Assembly: GCA_014380965.1 (NCBI GenBank)
Contig: JACMIV010000298.1
Coordinates: forward strand, 1 to 5,075
Direction: 5' to 3'
Source: Rhizobiaceae bacterium
Lineage (GTDB): Bacteria > Pseudomonadota > Alphaproteobacteria > Rhizobiales > Rhizobiaceae
Length of the DNA: 5,075 bases
A model generated the notes under the pieces. It made no database searches, was not told the DNA's origin, and saw only the letters and a list, made by a program, of their open reading frames with translations. Below, in pieces: positions 1 to 5,075 of the stretch. The first letter of the stretch is position 1, and every line of letters begins with the position of its first letter. The translations under genes were made by a program, and so were the position numbers.

Positions 1-1361
1 ACCGCGAACTGGAGGAAAGGGTCGAGCAGCGGACGGAAGAGCTGCAGTCTGCAAACGCGACGGCGACGGCGCTGCTTCAACGGGATCATCTGACGGGCGC
101 GGCGAGCCGCCGGCATTTCGAGAGCCACATCGCGCGCCGGTTCGAGAAGATCGTCGGCACGGGCGAGCAGGTCATGCTGGTGATGATCGACCTCGACGGG
201 TTCAAGGCGATCAACGATACGCTCGGCCACGAAATCGGCGACCGGGTCCTCGTCACCATCGCCGAAAGGCTGCAGGCTCTGACGGGCACCGACGACCTTC
301 TCGCAAGGACCGGCGGAAACGAGTTCGCGCTCGTCTGCTCCGCCCTGTCGCCCGATGTCGGGGAGGAAGCGGTCTGCGCAAGACTGCTCGAGGTGATCCG
401 GCAGCCCTTCTTCCACCGCGGGCGCGACGTCTTCCTCTCCGCGTCCATCGGCGTGGCGACGGCGCCCCGCGACGGAACGACGCTCGCCGACATTCACCGT
501 TCCGCGGACATCGCGCTCCGCATCGCCAAGAAGATCGGACGCGACCGCTCCGTGCGCTACATGCCGGCGATGGGCGCCGAATACGAAAGGCGGCATCAGC
601 TTGCCGCGGACCTGCGCCAAGCGCTCGCCCGGCACGACATCGAAGCCCATTTCCAGCCGAAGGTCGATTGCCGCACGGGGCGCATCACCGGCGTCGAGGC
701 ACTCGCGCGCTGGCGCCATCCCTCCGGCGAGCAGATCCGCCCCGATCTCTTCGTCGCCATCGCCGAGGAGGGAGACCTCATCCGCGATCTCGGCCTCCAG
801 ATGCTGGAGGCCACTTGCCGCCGGACGAAACCCTGGATCGAACGGGGCCTCATCCAGCGCGTCGCGGTGAACCTTTCGCCCCGCCAGCTCGATGACGACC
901 GTCTCGTCGACGAAATCCGGACGATCCTCGCCTCGACCGGCTTCGACGCCCGCCATCTCGAATTCGAGATCACCGAGAACTACCTGATGGCATCGGTCGA
1001 CGACGCCGCCCGGAAGCTTCAGGAACTGCATGACCTCGGATCGACGATCGCCCTTGACGATTTCGGCACCGGCTATTCCAATCTCGCGACGTTGAAACGA
1101 CTGCCGATCGACGTGCTCAAGATCGACAAGTGTTTCGTCGACGGCATCGTCGAAAGTCCAGGCGACCAGGCCCTCGTGCAGGCCGTCATCGAACTCGCCA
1201 AGGCTTTCTCCCTCATGACCGTCGCCGAGGGCGTCGAGACGCAGGCTCAGGCGTTCGTCCTCGGCGCGCTCGGCTGCGATGCTCTCCAGGGCTATCATTT
1301 CGCCCGTCCCATGAGCGGACAGGACTGCGAGGCCTTCCTCCAGCAAAGGGCGCAGTCGTGA
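1..1361 (+). CDS. GGDEF/EAL cyclic-di-GMP signalling protein, degenerate GGNEF, intact EAL (5' truncated by window)
   Basis: The frame is open from base 3, giving 452 visible residues and a TGA stop; the true start lies upstream of the window. The order is a charged coiled-coil-like linker (ELEERVEQRTEEL, bases 6-44), then a GGDEF domain beginning at DHLTG (from 84), with the metal-site region IDLDGFKAIND (from 186) and GGNEF at 312-326. An EAL domain follows: EAL at 696-704, VNLSPRQL near 867, EITEN near 966, DDFGTGYS at 1056-1079, KID near 1119, AEGVET near 1224 and LQGYHFARP near 1284. In this family these residues bind magnesium and c-di-GMP and catalyse hydrolysis to pGpG, so the EAL domain looks active. 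The third signature residue, normally Asp or Glu, is Asn, and no RxxD inhibitory site precedes it (GTDD is at that place), so cyclase activity is doubtful. Inferred role: phosphodiesterase whose GGDEF domain may sense GTP. The linker suggests a sensory or membrane N-terminus outside the window. The gene converges on ureG and has no evident link to urease. Confidence 0.95.
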   Translation, partial: RELEERVEQRTEELQSANATATALLQRDHLTGAASRRHFESHIARRFEKIVGTGEQVMLVMIDLDGFKAINDTLGHEIGDRVLVTIAERLQALTGTDDLLARTGGNEFALVCSALSPDVGEEAVCARLLEVIRQPFFHRGRDVFLSASIGVATAPRDGTTLADIHRSADIALRIAKKIGRDRSVRYMPAMGAEYERRHQLAADLRQALARHDIEAHFQPKVDCRTGRITGVEALARWRHPSGEQIRPDLFVAIAEEGDLIRDLGLQMLEATCRRTKPWIERGLIQRVAVNLSPRQLDDDRLVDEIRTILASTGFDARHLEFEITENYLMASVDDAARKLQELHDLGSTIALDDFGTGYSNLATLKRLPIDVLKIDKCFVDGIVESPGDQALVQAVIELAKAFSLMTVAEGVETQAQAFVLGALGCDALQGYHFARPMSGQDCEAFLQQRAQS

Positions 1362-1382
1362 CGGAGAGCGCCGCGGCCGTCT

Positions 1383-2030
1383 TCAGGCAGCCGTTGCTAT
1401 GGCCGGCAGACCGCCTTTCTGGCTGAGGAAGGCGAGGATGTCGGCGATCCCCTTCGACCGCGAAAGGTCGCAGAAAAGCGTCGGCCGAACGCCGCGCCCC
1501 TTCGCTGCATCCGTCTCCATCCGCGTCAGATCGGCCCCGACATAGGGTGCGAGATCGGTCTTGTTGACGACGAGGAGATCGGAGCGGGTGATGGCCGGCC
1601 CGCCCTTGCGGGGAATGTCGTCGCCCTGGCAGACCGAGATGACGTAGATCGAGAGGTCCACGAGATCGGGCGAGAAGGTCGCCGCCAGATTGTCGCCACC
1701 CGATTCGACGAGGACGAGATCGAGATCGGCATGCCGGCGGCAGAGATCCCGGATCGCCGCGATGTTGATCGAGGCGTCCTCGCGAATGGCGGTGTGCGGA
1801 CAGCCGCCGGTCTCGACGCCGACGATGCGGTCGGCGGAAAGCGCCTGCAGCCGCACCAGCGCCTCCGCATCCTCCTTGGTGTAGATGTCGTTCGTCACGA
1901 CGCCGATCGACCACTCGGCCCGCGCAGCCTTGCAGAGCTTTTCGACCAGCGTCGTCTTGCCGGAACCGACGGGCCCTCCGATACCGACGCGCAAAGGGCC
2001 GTTCGCGAAGCGTGAGGCGAAGTCTGTCAT
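1383..2030 (-). CDS. ureG: Urease accessory GTPase UreG
   Basis: This is a 215-residue SIMIBI-class GTPase, normal length for the family. It powers nickel insertion into apo-urease in the cytoplasm, together with UreF and UreD/UreH and with nickel supplied by UreE. Visible motifs: P-loop GPVGSGKT (residues 19-26), [10 protein letters not shown] (45-54), the metal-binding CPH motif (77-79) in [20 protein letters not shown] (109-114) and the guanine-specificity motif NKTDL (156-160). The ATG at 2030 overlaps the ureF stop in an ATGA (2030-2027). No Shine-Dalgarno sequence is seen just upstream, so translation is probably coupled to ureF. The same frame stays open upstream to 2690, but that part lies inside ureF and is Arg/Gly-rich shadow sequence; conserved UreG similarity begins right after the ATG. 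It is the last gene of the operon in view and ends 21 bases from the convergent GGDEF/EAL gene. Confidence 0.98.
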   Translation of the reverse strand: MTDFASRFANGPLRVGIGGPVGSGKTTLVEKLCKAARAEWSIGVVTNDIYTKEDAEALVRLQALSADRIVGVETGGCPHTAIREDASINIAAIRDLCRRHADLDLVLVESGGDNLAATFSPDLVDLSIYVISVCQGDDIPRKGGPAITRSDLLVVNKTDLAPYVGADLTRMETDAAKGRGVRPTLFCDLSRSKGIADILAFLSQKGGLPAIATAA

Positions 2031-2755
2031 GAGCGGAACAGCCTGGGTTCTAAGGTCTCGTGGCGCATGGCGGCGATGTCGGAAAGGAACGCGGCCGAGC
2101 CGAGATCGTCCAGCGACGAGGTCTTCGCATGCCGCGCCGCACGAAGGATTACGGGCTCCAGCCGATGCAGCACCCTCACCGCCTCGCGCTGGCCGAGCGG
2201 AACGAGCCGCGTCGCGACGGAGACGAGATTGGCCGCGAACCCGTGCGCGTATGCGACGAGCGTCGGCGCAAGCGCGATCCCCTGACGGGCTGCTACGATC
2301 GCGACGGCGACGGGATAGGGCGCAGCGTCCGATCCCGCCCCTTCGAGCGTCCCATCTTCGATCGGCCCATCCGCGCCGCCCTCGAACCACGGAGACGCGG
2401 CGCCTGCGAACGCCCGCCCGAGCGCCATCGTCTCCTCGCGGCGCTCCTTCGAGCCCGCGAGCGCGCGACAGAGATCTGCGGCATCGCGCAGACGGGCCGG
2501 ATCGCCGTCTCGTTCGGCGTGGAAAGCCTCGGCGAGGAGGATCAGATCGTTGCGGCCACTGCCCTCCGTCAGAAGGGTCGAGACCCACCGGAAGACGTCT
2601 TCTCCGTCCCTGACGCGGCCCTCCGCGATGGCGGCTTCGACACCGTGCGAGAAGGCATAGGCGCCGACCGGAAAGGCCGGCGACAACCACGTCATCAGGC
2701 GGAGAAGCGAGGTCCCGTCATTCGCGCGGACGACGGTATCGGCACCGTCATCCAT
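2027..2755 (-). CDS. ureF: Urease accessory protein UreF
   Basis: This 242-residue protein matches UreF, an all-helical cytosolic maturation factor that bridges UreD/UreH-urease and UreG during nickel insertion. The most diagnostic stretch is [19 protein letters not shown] (residues 20-38), with a further conserved-looking region near the C-terminus ([11 protein letters not shown] and [11 protein letters not shown]). The chosen ATG at 2755 gives MDDGADTV and overlaps the end of ureE by 8 bases. An in-frame ATG at 2785 would add ten residues (MLPVATGTAW) and overlap ureE by 38 bases; still longer forms read into the His-rich tail of ureE in another frame and look spurious. Neither start has a strong Shine-Dalgarno sequence, which fits coupling to ureE. 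The stop overlaps the ureG ATG as ATGA. A 30-40 residue middle section rich in Gly, Asp and Glu (around [19 protein letters not shown]) may be a variable loop. The identity is firm; the exact start is less so. Confidence 0.96.
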   Translation of the reverse strand: MDDGADTVVRANDGTSLLRLMTWLSPAFPVGAYAFSHGVEAAIAEGRVRDGEDVFRWVSTLLTEGSGRNDLILLAEAFHAERDGDPARLRDAADLCRALAGSKERREETMALGRAFAGAASPWFEGGADGPIEDGTLEGAGSDAAPYPVAVAIVAARQGIALAPTLVAYAHGFAANLVSVATRLVPLGQREAVRVLHRLEPVILRAARHAKTSSLDDLGSAAFLSDIAAMRHETLEPRLFRS

Positions 2756-3260
2756 CCAGGCCGTGCCCGTGGCCACCGGCAGCATGGGAGTGCTCGTTCT
2801 CGTCCGGATGGCTCTCGTGATGGGCGTTGTGCGCTCCGCCATAGGCGCCGCCCTCGGGGTCGAACGGGCCGTCGATCTCAACGACGCTCGCGTGGAGGCC
2901 TTCGAGCATGGCTTTCACCACAGGCTCGCGCCGGATGAGGATATGGTCGCTGACGATCTGTGCCGCCTGATGGCGGTTGCTAAGATGCCAGGCGAGCGTC
3001 AGGAGATGGGCGGCGTTCTGGCCGCGCACGACGTAGAGCGGCTCGTCCTTGGCGCGCACCTTGAGCAGCCGCCCGTCGTCGAGGACGATGCCGTCGCCGT
3101 CGCGCAGGCGCACGGTTTCCGCGAGGTCGAGCAGGAAGGCGATGCCGCCGTCCGAGACCATCGCCATACGCCGCCGGTGCCGCTGCATCTCGTCGAGCGT
3201 GATCGTGTCGGAAAAGTCGAAACCCTCGTCCTTCGTTTTCACGTCGCTCGCTCGAATCAT
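2748..3260 (-). CDS. ureE: Urease nickel metallochaperone UreE with His-rich tail
   Basis: This 170-residue protein carries nickel to the urease activation complex. The N-terminal domain (about residues 15-75) includes ITLDEMQRHRRRM, LLDLAETVRLRDGDGIVLDDG and VRAKDEPLYVV. The C-terminal metal-binding domain (about 76-135) has AWHLSNRH, in which His92 and His97 match the pair found in other UreE proteins; the usual Gly of GNRH is Ser here. The tail (144-166) holds eight histidines, a nickel-buffering feature known from Klebsiella-type UreE. The ATG at 3260 has a good ribosome-binding site, AAGGTGA (3271-3265), and overlaps the upstream lysozyme-inhibitor-like gene in an ATGA (3260-3257). The frame stays open upstream to 3644, but that part is antisense-like Arg-rich sequence over a real gene. 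The gene sits where ureE is expected, just before ureF. Confidence 0.97.
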   Translation of the reverse strand: MIRASDVKTKDEGFDFSDTITLDEMQRHRRRMAMVSDGGIAFLLDLAETVRLRDGDGIVLDDGRLLKVRAKDEPLYVVRGQNAAHLLTLAWHLSNRHQAAQIVSDHILIRREPVVKAMLEGLHASVVEIDGPFDPEGGAYGGAHNAHHESHPDENEHSHAAGGHGHGLDG

Positions 3261-3619
3261 CGCGTCACCTTGCAGAGATCGGGATCGGCGTCCGGTTTCG
3301 TCTCGTCGATCAGATCGCCGCGATTGCCCCGCGTCCACCAGACATGCGGCCCGGATACGTATTTCGCGCCCGACGCGGCGAGCACCGCGACGAACACCCG
3401 CGGCGCACCGGCGACAGACAGCACGGCGAGGGAGGACTCCGGCAGATTGTAGTAGTCGACGCTGAGGGACTGGCCGCTGCGGCAGGAGTAGCTGACGGAC
3501 TGCCGGTCGAGCGTCCCGGGCAGTTCGAGCTGGATCGTCGCTGCCTGCGCCGTCGAGATGCCGAGACACAAAACTCCGACGCTCGACAAGAAGTTGGCGT
3601 TGCATCGAAAAGCCATCAT
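3257..3619 (-). CDS. Secreted MliC/PliC-family lysozyme-inhibitor-like protein
   Basis: This 120-residue protein has a Sec signal peptide: a short positive start, a hydrophobic core FLSSVGVLCLG (residues 10-20) and a likely signal peptidase I site after AQA (24-26). Cys18 is preceded by V-L, which is not a lipobox, so a soluble periplasmic form (PliC-like) is more likely than a lipoprotein. The mature part resembles the MliC family of c-type lysozyme inhibitors: SVSYSCRSGQSLSVDYYN (41-58), then a strand region, SGAKYVSG (83-90) and WWTRG (94-98). Cys46 and Cys116 could form a disulfide. In characterised MliC proteins a Ser in SGxxY and a Lys in the TKG-like motif insert into the lysozyme active site; here the Ser is present (83) and the Lys is Arg (97). 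The first ATG (3619) overlaps the DUF29 stop as ATGA, a second ATG follows at once, and the stop overlaps ureE. Family assignment is by motif reading; inhibitor activity is inferred. Confidence 0.82.
   Translation of the reverse strand: MMAFRCNANFLSSVGVLCLGISTAQAATIQLELPGTLDRQSVSYSCRSGQSLSVDYYNLPESSLAVLSVAGAPRVFVAVLAASGAKYVSGPHVWWTRGNRGDLIDETKPDADPDLCKVTR
3265..3271 (-). promoter_or_regulatory. Ribosome binding site of ureE
   Basis: The minus strand reads AAGGTGA four bases before the ureE ATG at 3260, matching the anti-Shine-Dalgarno complement AGGAGGTGA over several bases. It lies inside the last codons of the upstream gene. It decides the ureE start and allows both coupled and independent initiation. 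Confidence 0.7.
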
Positions 3620-4089
3620 TCGCCATCCGGATAAAAATCGTCATCGAGCGTTTGCGCCGCGGTAAACGGAGATGACACGGGAAACGTCTTGAGTGCGAGC
3701 CCCGTTTCGGCGCTCGCCTTCAGTCTGGCGAGGTCGTACGAAGCACCCAGCGCGATTTCCGGCACATTTGCGAGGCTGGGATTTTCTGCCAGCAGTCGTC
3801 GTACCATCCTGCGCTGTTCGATGATGGAGCTCTTCCAACTGCGCGATCGGTGGGCCTCCTGAAATCTCCACTTCAGAAGACCGAGGAGAACGATCACAAC
3901 CCTGCTCTCGATCTCGCGCCTTTCGCTGCGTCCCAAGCTCTCGATCTCCTCGGCCGCGTTCTCCCAGTCGATGTCGCCGCGATTGTCGAAACCCGCCCGC
4001 GCCCGCAGCTTCGCCGCCTGATCTTGCGTCCAGGCATGAAAATCGAGATCGTAGAGCATCGGCTCGGCATTCTTCAGCGCGTCGCCCAT
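3616..4089 (-). CDS. DUF29 family protein
   Basis: This 157-residue protein shows the DUF29 pattern: LYDLDFHAWTQDQAAKLR (residues 12-29), IDWENAAEEIESLGRSERRE (40-59), LLGLLKWRF (68-76), RSRSWKSSIIEQRR (81-94), LLAENPSLA (99-107) and ETGL...FPVSSPFTAAQTLDDDFYP near the end. The family is mostly alpha-helical, cytosolic and without an established biochemical function. There is no signal peptide or membrane segment. The ATG at 4089 is chosen because a strong GGAGG (4103-4099) lies nine bases upstream. A GTG at 4113 would add eight residues (MESGRTET) but would place that Shine-Dalgarno sequence inside the gene. It follows ureC by 25 bases and its stop overlaps the MliC-like gene in an ATGA. Part of the gene is poorer in GC than its neighbours: a hand count of 3601-3900 gives about 57%, against about 67% for 3301-3600. 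The family call is confident; the role is unknown. Confidence 0.9.
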   Translation of the reverse strand: MGDALKNAEPMLYDLDFHAWTQDQAAKLRARAGFDNRGDIDWENAAEEIESLGRSERREIESRVVIVLLGLLKWRFQEAHRSRSWKSSIIEQRRMVRRLLAENPSLANVPEIALGASYDLARLKASAETGLALKTFPVSSPFTAAQTLDDDFYPDGE

Positions 4090-4098
4090 CGTCTCAGT

Positions 4099-4103
4099 CC
4101 TCC
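4099..4103 (-). promoter_or_regulatory. Ribosome binding site of the DUF29 gene
   Basis: The minus strand reads GGGAGGA across 4104-4098 with a perfect GGAGG core, nine bases before the ATG at 4089. It falls in the 25-base gap after the ureC stop. It is the strongest Shine-Dalgarno sequence in the operon portion seen and decides the DUF29 start over the GTG at 4113. Confidence 0.75.
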
Positions 4104-4114
4104 CGCTCTCCACC

Positions 4115-5075
4115 CTAGAACATGAAATATCGCTGCGCCATCGGCAGCACCGTGGCGGGCTCGCAGGTCAGAAGCTCGCCGTCGGCCCGTACCTCGTAGG
4201 TCTCCGGATCGACCTCGATATGGGGCGTCGCATCGTTGAGGATCATCGAGGCCTTGGAGAGGCCGCCGCGGGTGTTCTCGACGGGAAGGAAGGTCTTGTC
4301 GCATCCGATCCGCTCCCGAAGCCCGTCGTCGAGCGCGGCGCGGGAGACGAAGGTCGCGCCGATCGCGCCGGGCGCCTTGCCGTAGGCGCCGAACATCAGC
4401 CGGTAGTGGACCGGCTGCGGCGTCGGAATCGAAGCGTTCGGATCGCCCATCGGGGCGGCGACGATCATCCCGCCGAGCAGCACCAAGGACGGCTTGACGC
4501 CGAAGAAGGCCGGGTCCCAGATCACGATGTCGGCGCGCTTGCCGACCTCGATCGAACCGATCTCGCGGCTCATCCCCTGCGCGATCGCCGGGTTGATCGT
4601 GTATTTGGCGACATAGCGGCGGGCGCGAAGGTTGTCGTTGTCGCCGCTCTCGCCGGGTAGACGGCCGCGCTGGCGCTTCATCTTGTCGGCCGTCTGCCAC
4701 GTCCGGATCACGACCTCGCCGACGCGGCCCATGGCTTGCGAGTCGGAGGAGATGATCGAGAAGGCGCCGATGTCGTGGAGGATGTCCTCCGCCGCGATCG
4801 TCTCGCGCCGAATCCGGCTTTCGGCAAAGGCGATGTCCTCGGGGATGGAGGCGTCGAGATGGTGGCACACCATCAGCATGTCGAGGTGCTCGTCGATAGT
4901 GTTCTTGGTATAGGGGCGCGTCGGGTTGGTCGAGGACGGGATGACGTTCGGCAGTCCGCAGACCTTGATGATGTCGGGCGCGTGGCCGCCGCCCGCCCCC
5001 TCGGTATGGAAGGCGTGGATCGTGCGGCCCTTGAACGCGGCGATCGTCTCTTCGACAAATCCGGATTCATTCAGC
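4115..5075 (-). CDS. ureC: Urease alpha subunit UreC, C-terminal part (5' cut by window)
   Basis: The frame is open from the window edge (first whole codon at 5074) to a TAG stop, giving 319 residues. It starts at LNESGFVEE, which by motif counting corresponds to about residue 253 of Sporosarcina pasteurii UreC, so the full protein would be near the usual 570 residues. UreC hydrolyses urea to ammonia and carbamate at a dinickel centre in the cytoplasm. Visible active-site residues: the nickel ligand His of [12 protein letters not shown] (visible residue 23, bases 5006-5008), the flap Cys-His of MVCHHLD (70-71, bases 4862-4867; the His acts in catalysis), the flap Arg in AESRIRRE (87) and the nickel ligand Asp in [12 protein letters not shown] (111). 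The end has the normal GEVRAD-type sheet region and finishes in AQRYFMF. The carbamylated Lys and the other His ligands lie outside the window. Nothing suggests damage; the enzyme should be active if matured. Confidence 0.98.
   Translation of the reverse strand, partial: LNESGFVEETIAAFKGRTIHAFHTEGAGGGHAPDIIKVCGLPNVIPSSTNPTRPYTKNTIDEHLDMLMVCHHLDASIPEDIAFAESRIRRETIAAEDILHDIGAFSIISSDSQAMGRVGEVVIRTWQTADKMKRQRGRLPGESGDNDNLRARRYVAKYTINPAIAQGMSREIGSIEVGKRADIVIWDPAFFGVKPSLVLLGGMIVAAPMGDPNASIPTPQPVHYRLMFGAYGKAPGAIGATFVSRAALDDGLRERIGCDKTFLPVENTRGGLSKASMILNDATPHIEVDPETYEVRADGELLTCEPATVLPMAQRYFMF

Noticed and set aside
1360..1381. Inverted repeat GACGG...CCGTC around the convergent stops, with an inner palindrome GCCGCGGC, as a bidirectional terminator.
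   Set aside because: The stem is only five base pairs with a 12-base loop and no T-tract on either side; such short palindromes are common in DNA this GC-rich.
2031..2690. Upstream extension of the ureG frame, giving a possible 435-residue protein or UreF-UreG fusion.
   Set aside because: The extension is Arg-rich out-of-frame reading of ureF; UreG similarity starts at the ATG at 2030, and the ATGA junction gives separate proteins.
2060..2938. Long open frame on the plus strand (292 residues) opposite ureF and the end of ureE.
   Set aside because: Its product is Arg/Pro/Gly-rich without a recognisable domain and lies antisense to well-conserved UreF and UreE; long antisense frames are expected in high-GC coding DNA.
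3550..3580. Lipoprotein signal (lipobox) at Cys18 of the MliC-like protein.
   Set aside because: The residues before Cys are G-V-L, not a lipobox with Ala, Gly or Ser at -1, while a good signal peptidase I site (AQA) follows.
3261..3644. Upstream extension of the ureE frame by 128 residues.
   Set aside because: It covers the MliC-like gene in another frame and has no UreE similarity; the ATG at 3260 has a good ribosome-binding site.
4074..4868. A 264-residue minus-strand frame overlapping ureC.
   Set aside because: It is Arg/Pro-rich low-complexity shadow sequence of the ureC frame, whose translation matches UreC throughout.

Overview
This window is gene-dense, high-GC DNA with no gene-free stretch longer than about 25 bases. 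Its protein families, high-GC codon use and urease operon arrangement (structural genes followed by ureE-ureF-ureG) suggest an alphaproteobacterium, most likely of the Rhizobiales/Hyphomicrobiales. The genus cannot be fixed from the sequence alone.

Layout: on the plus strand, bases 1-1361 hold the 3' part of a cyclic-di-GMP signalling gene. It encodes a coiled-coil linker, a GGDEF domain whose signature reads GGNEF, and an EAL phosphodiesterase domain with its catalytic residues in place. It converges, across only 21 bases, on a minus-strand urease operon that fills the rest of the window. Read in the direction of transcription (from 5075 down to 1383), that operon holds the C-terminal 319 codons of ureC, a DUF29-family gene, a gene for a secreted MliC/PliC-type lysozyme-inhibitor-like protein, ureE, ureF and ureG. 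The ureD, ureA and ureB genes and the start of ureC would lie beyond base 5075.

How the genes work together: UreC carries the dinickel active site that hydrolyses urea. UreE, with a histidine-rich tail, delivers nickel. UreF and the GTPase UreG (with UreD/UreH, outside the window) form the complex that inserts nickel into apo-urease. The five genes after ureC are tightly packed: there is a 25-base gap after ureC, then overlaps of 4 (ATGA), 4 (ATGA), 8 and 4 (ATGA) bases. This implies one transcript with translational coupling.

The least expected content is the DUF29 plus MliC-like pair wedged between ureC and ureE. One is a cytosolic protein of unknown function and the other an exported envelope protein, and both are translationally linked to the nickel chaperone genes. 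No mobile element, CRISPR array, RNA gene or clearly new multi-gene system was seen.
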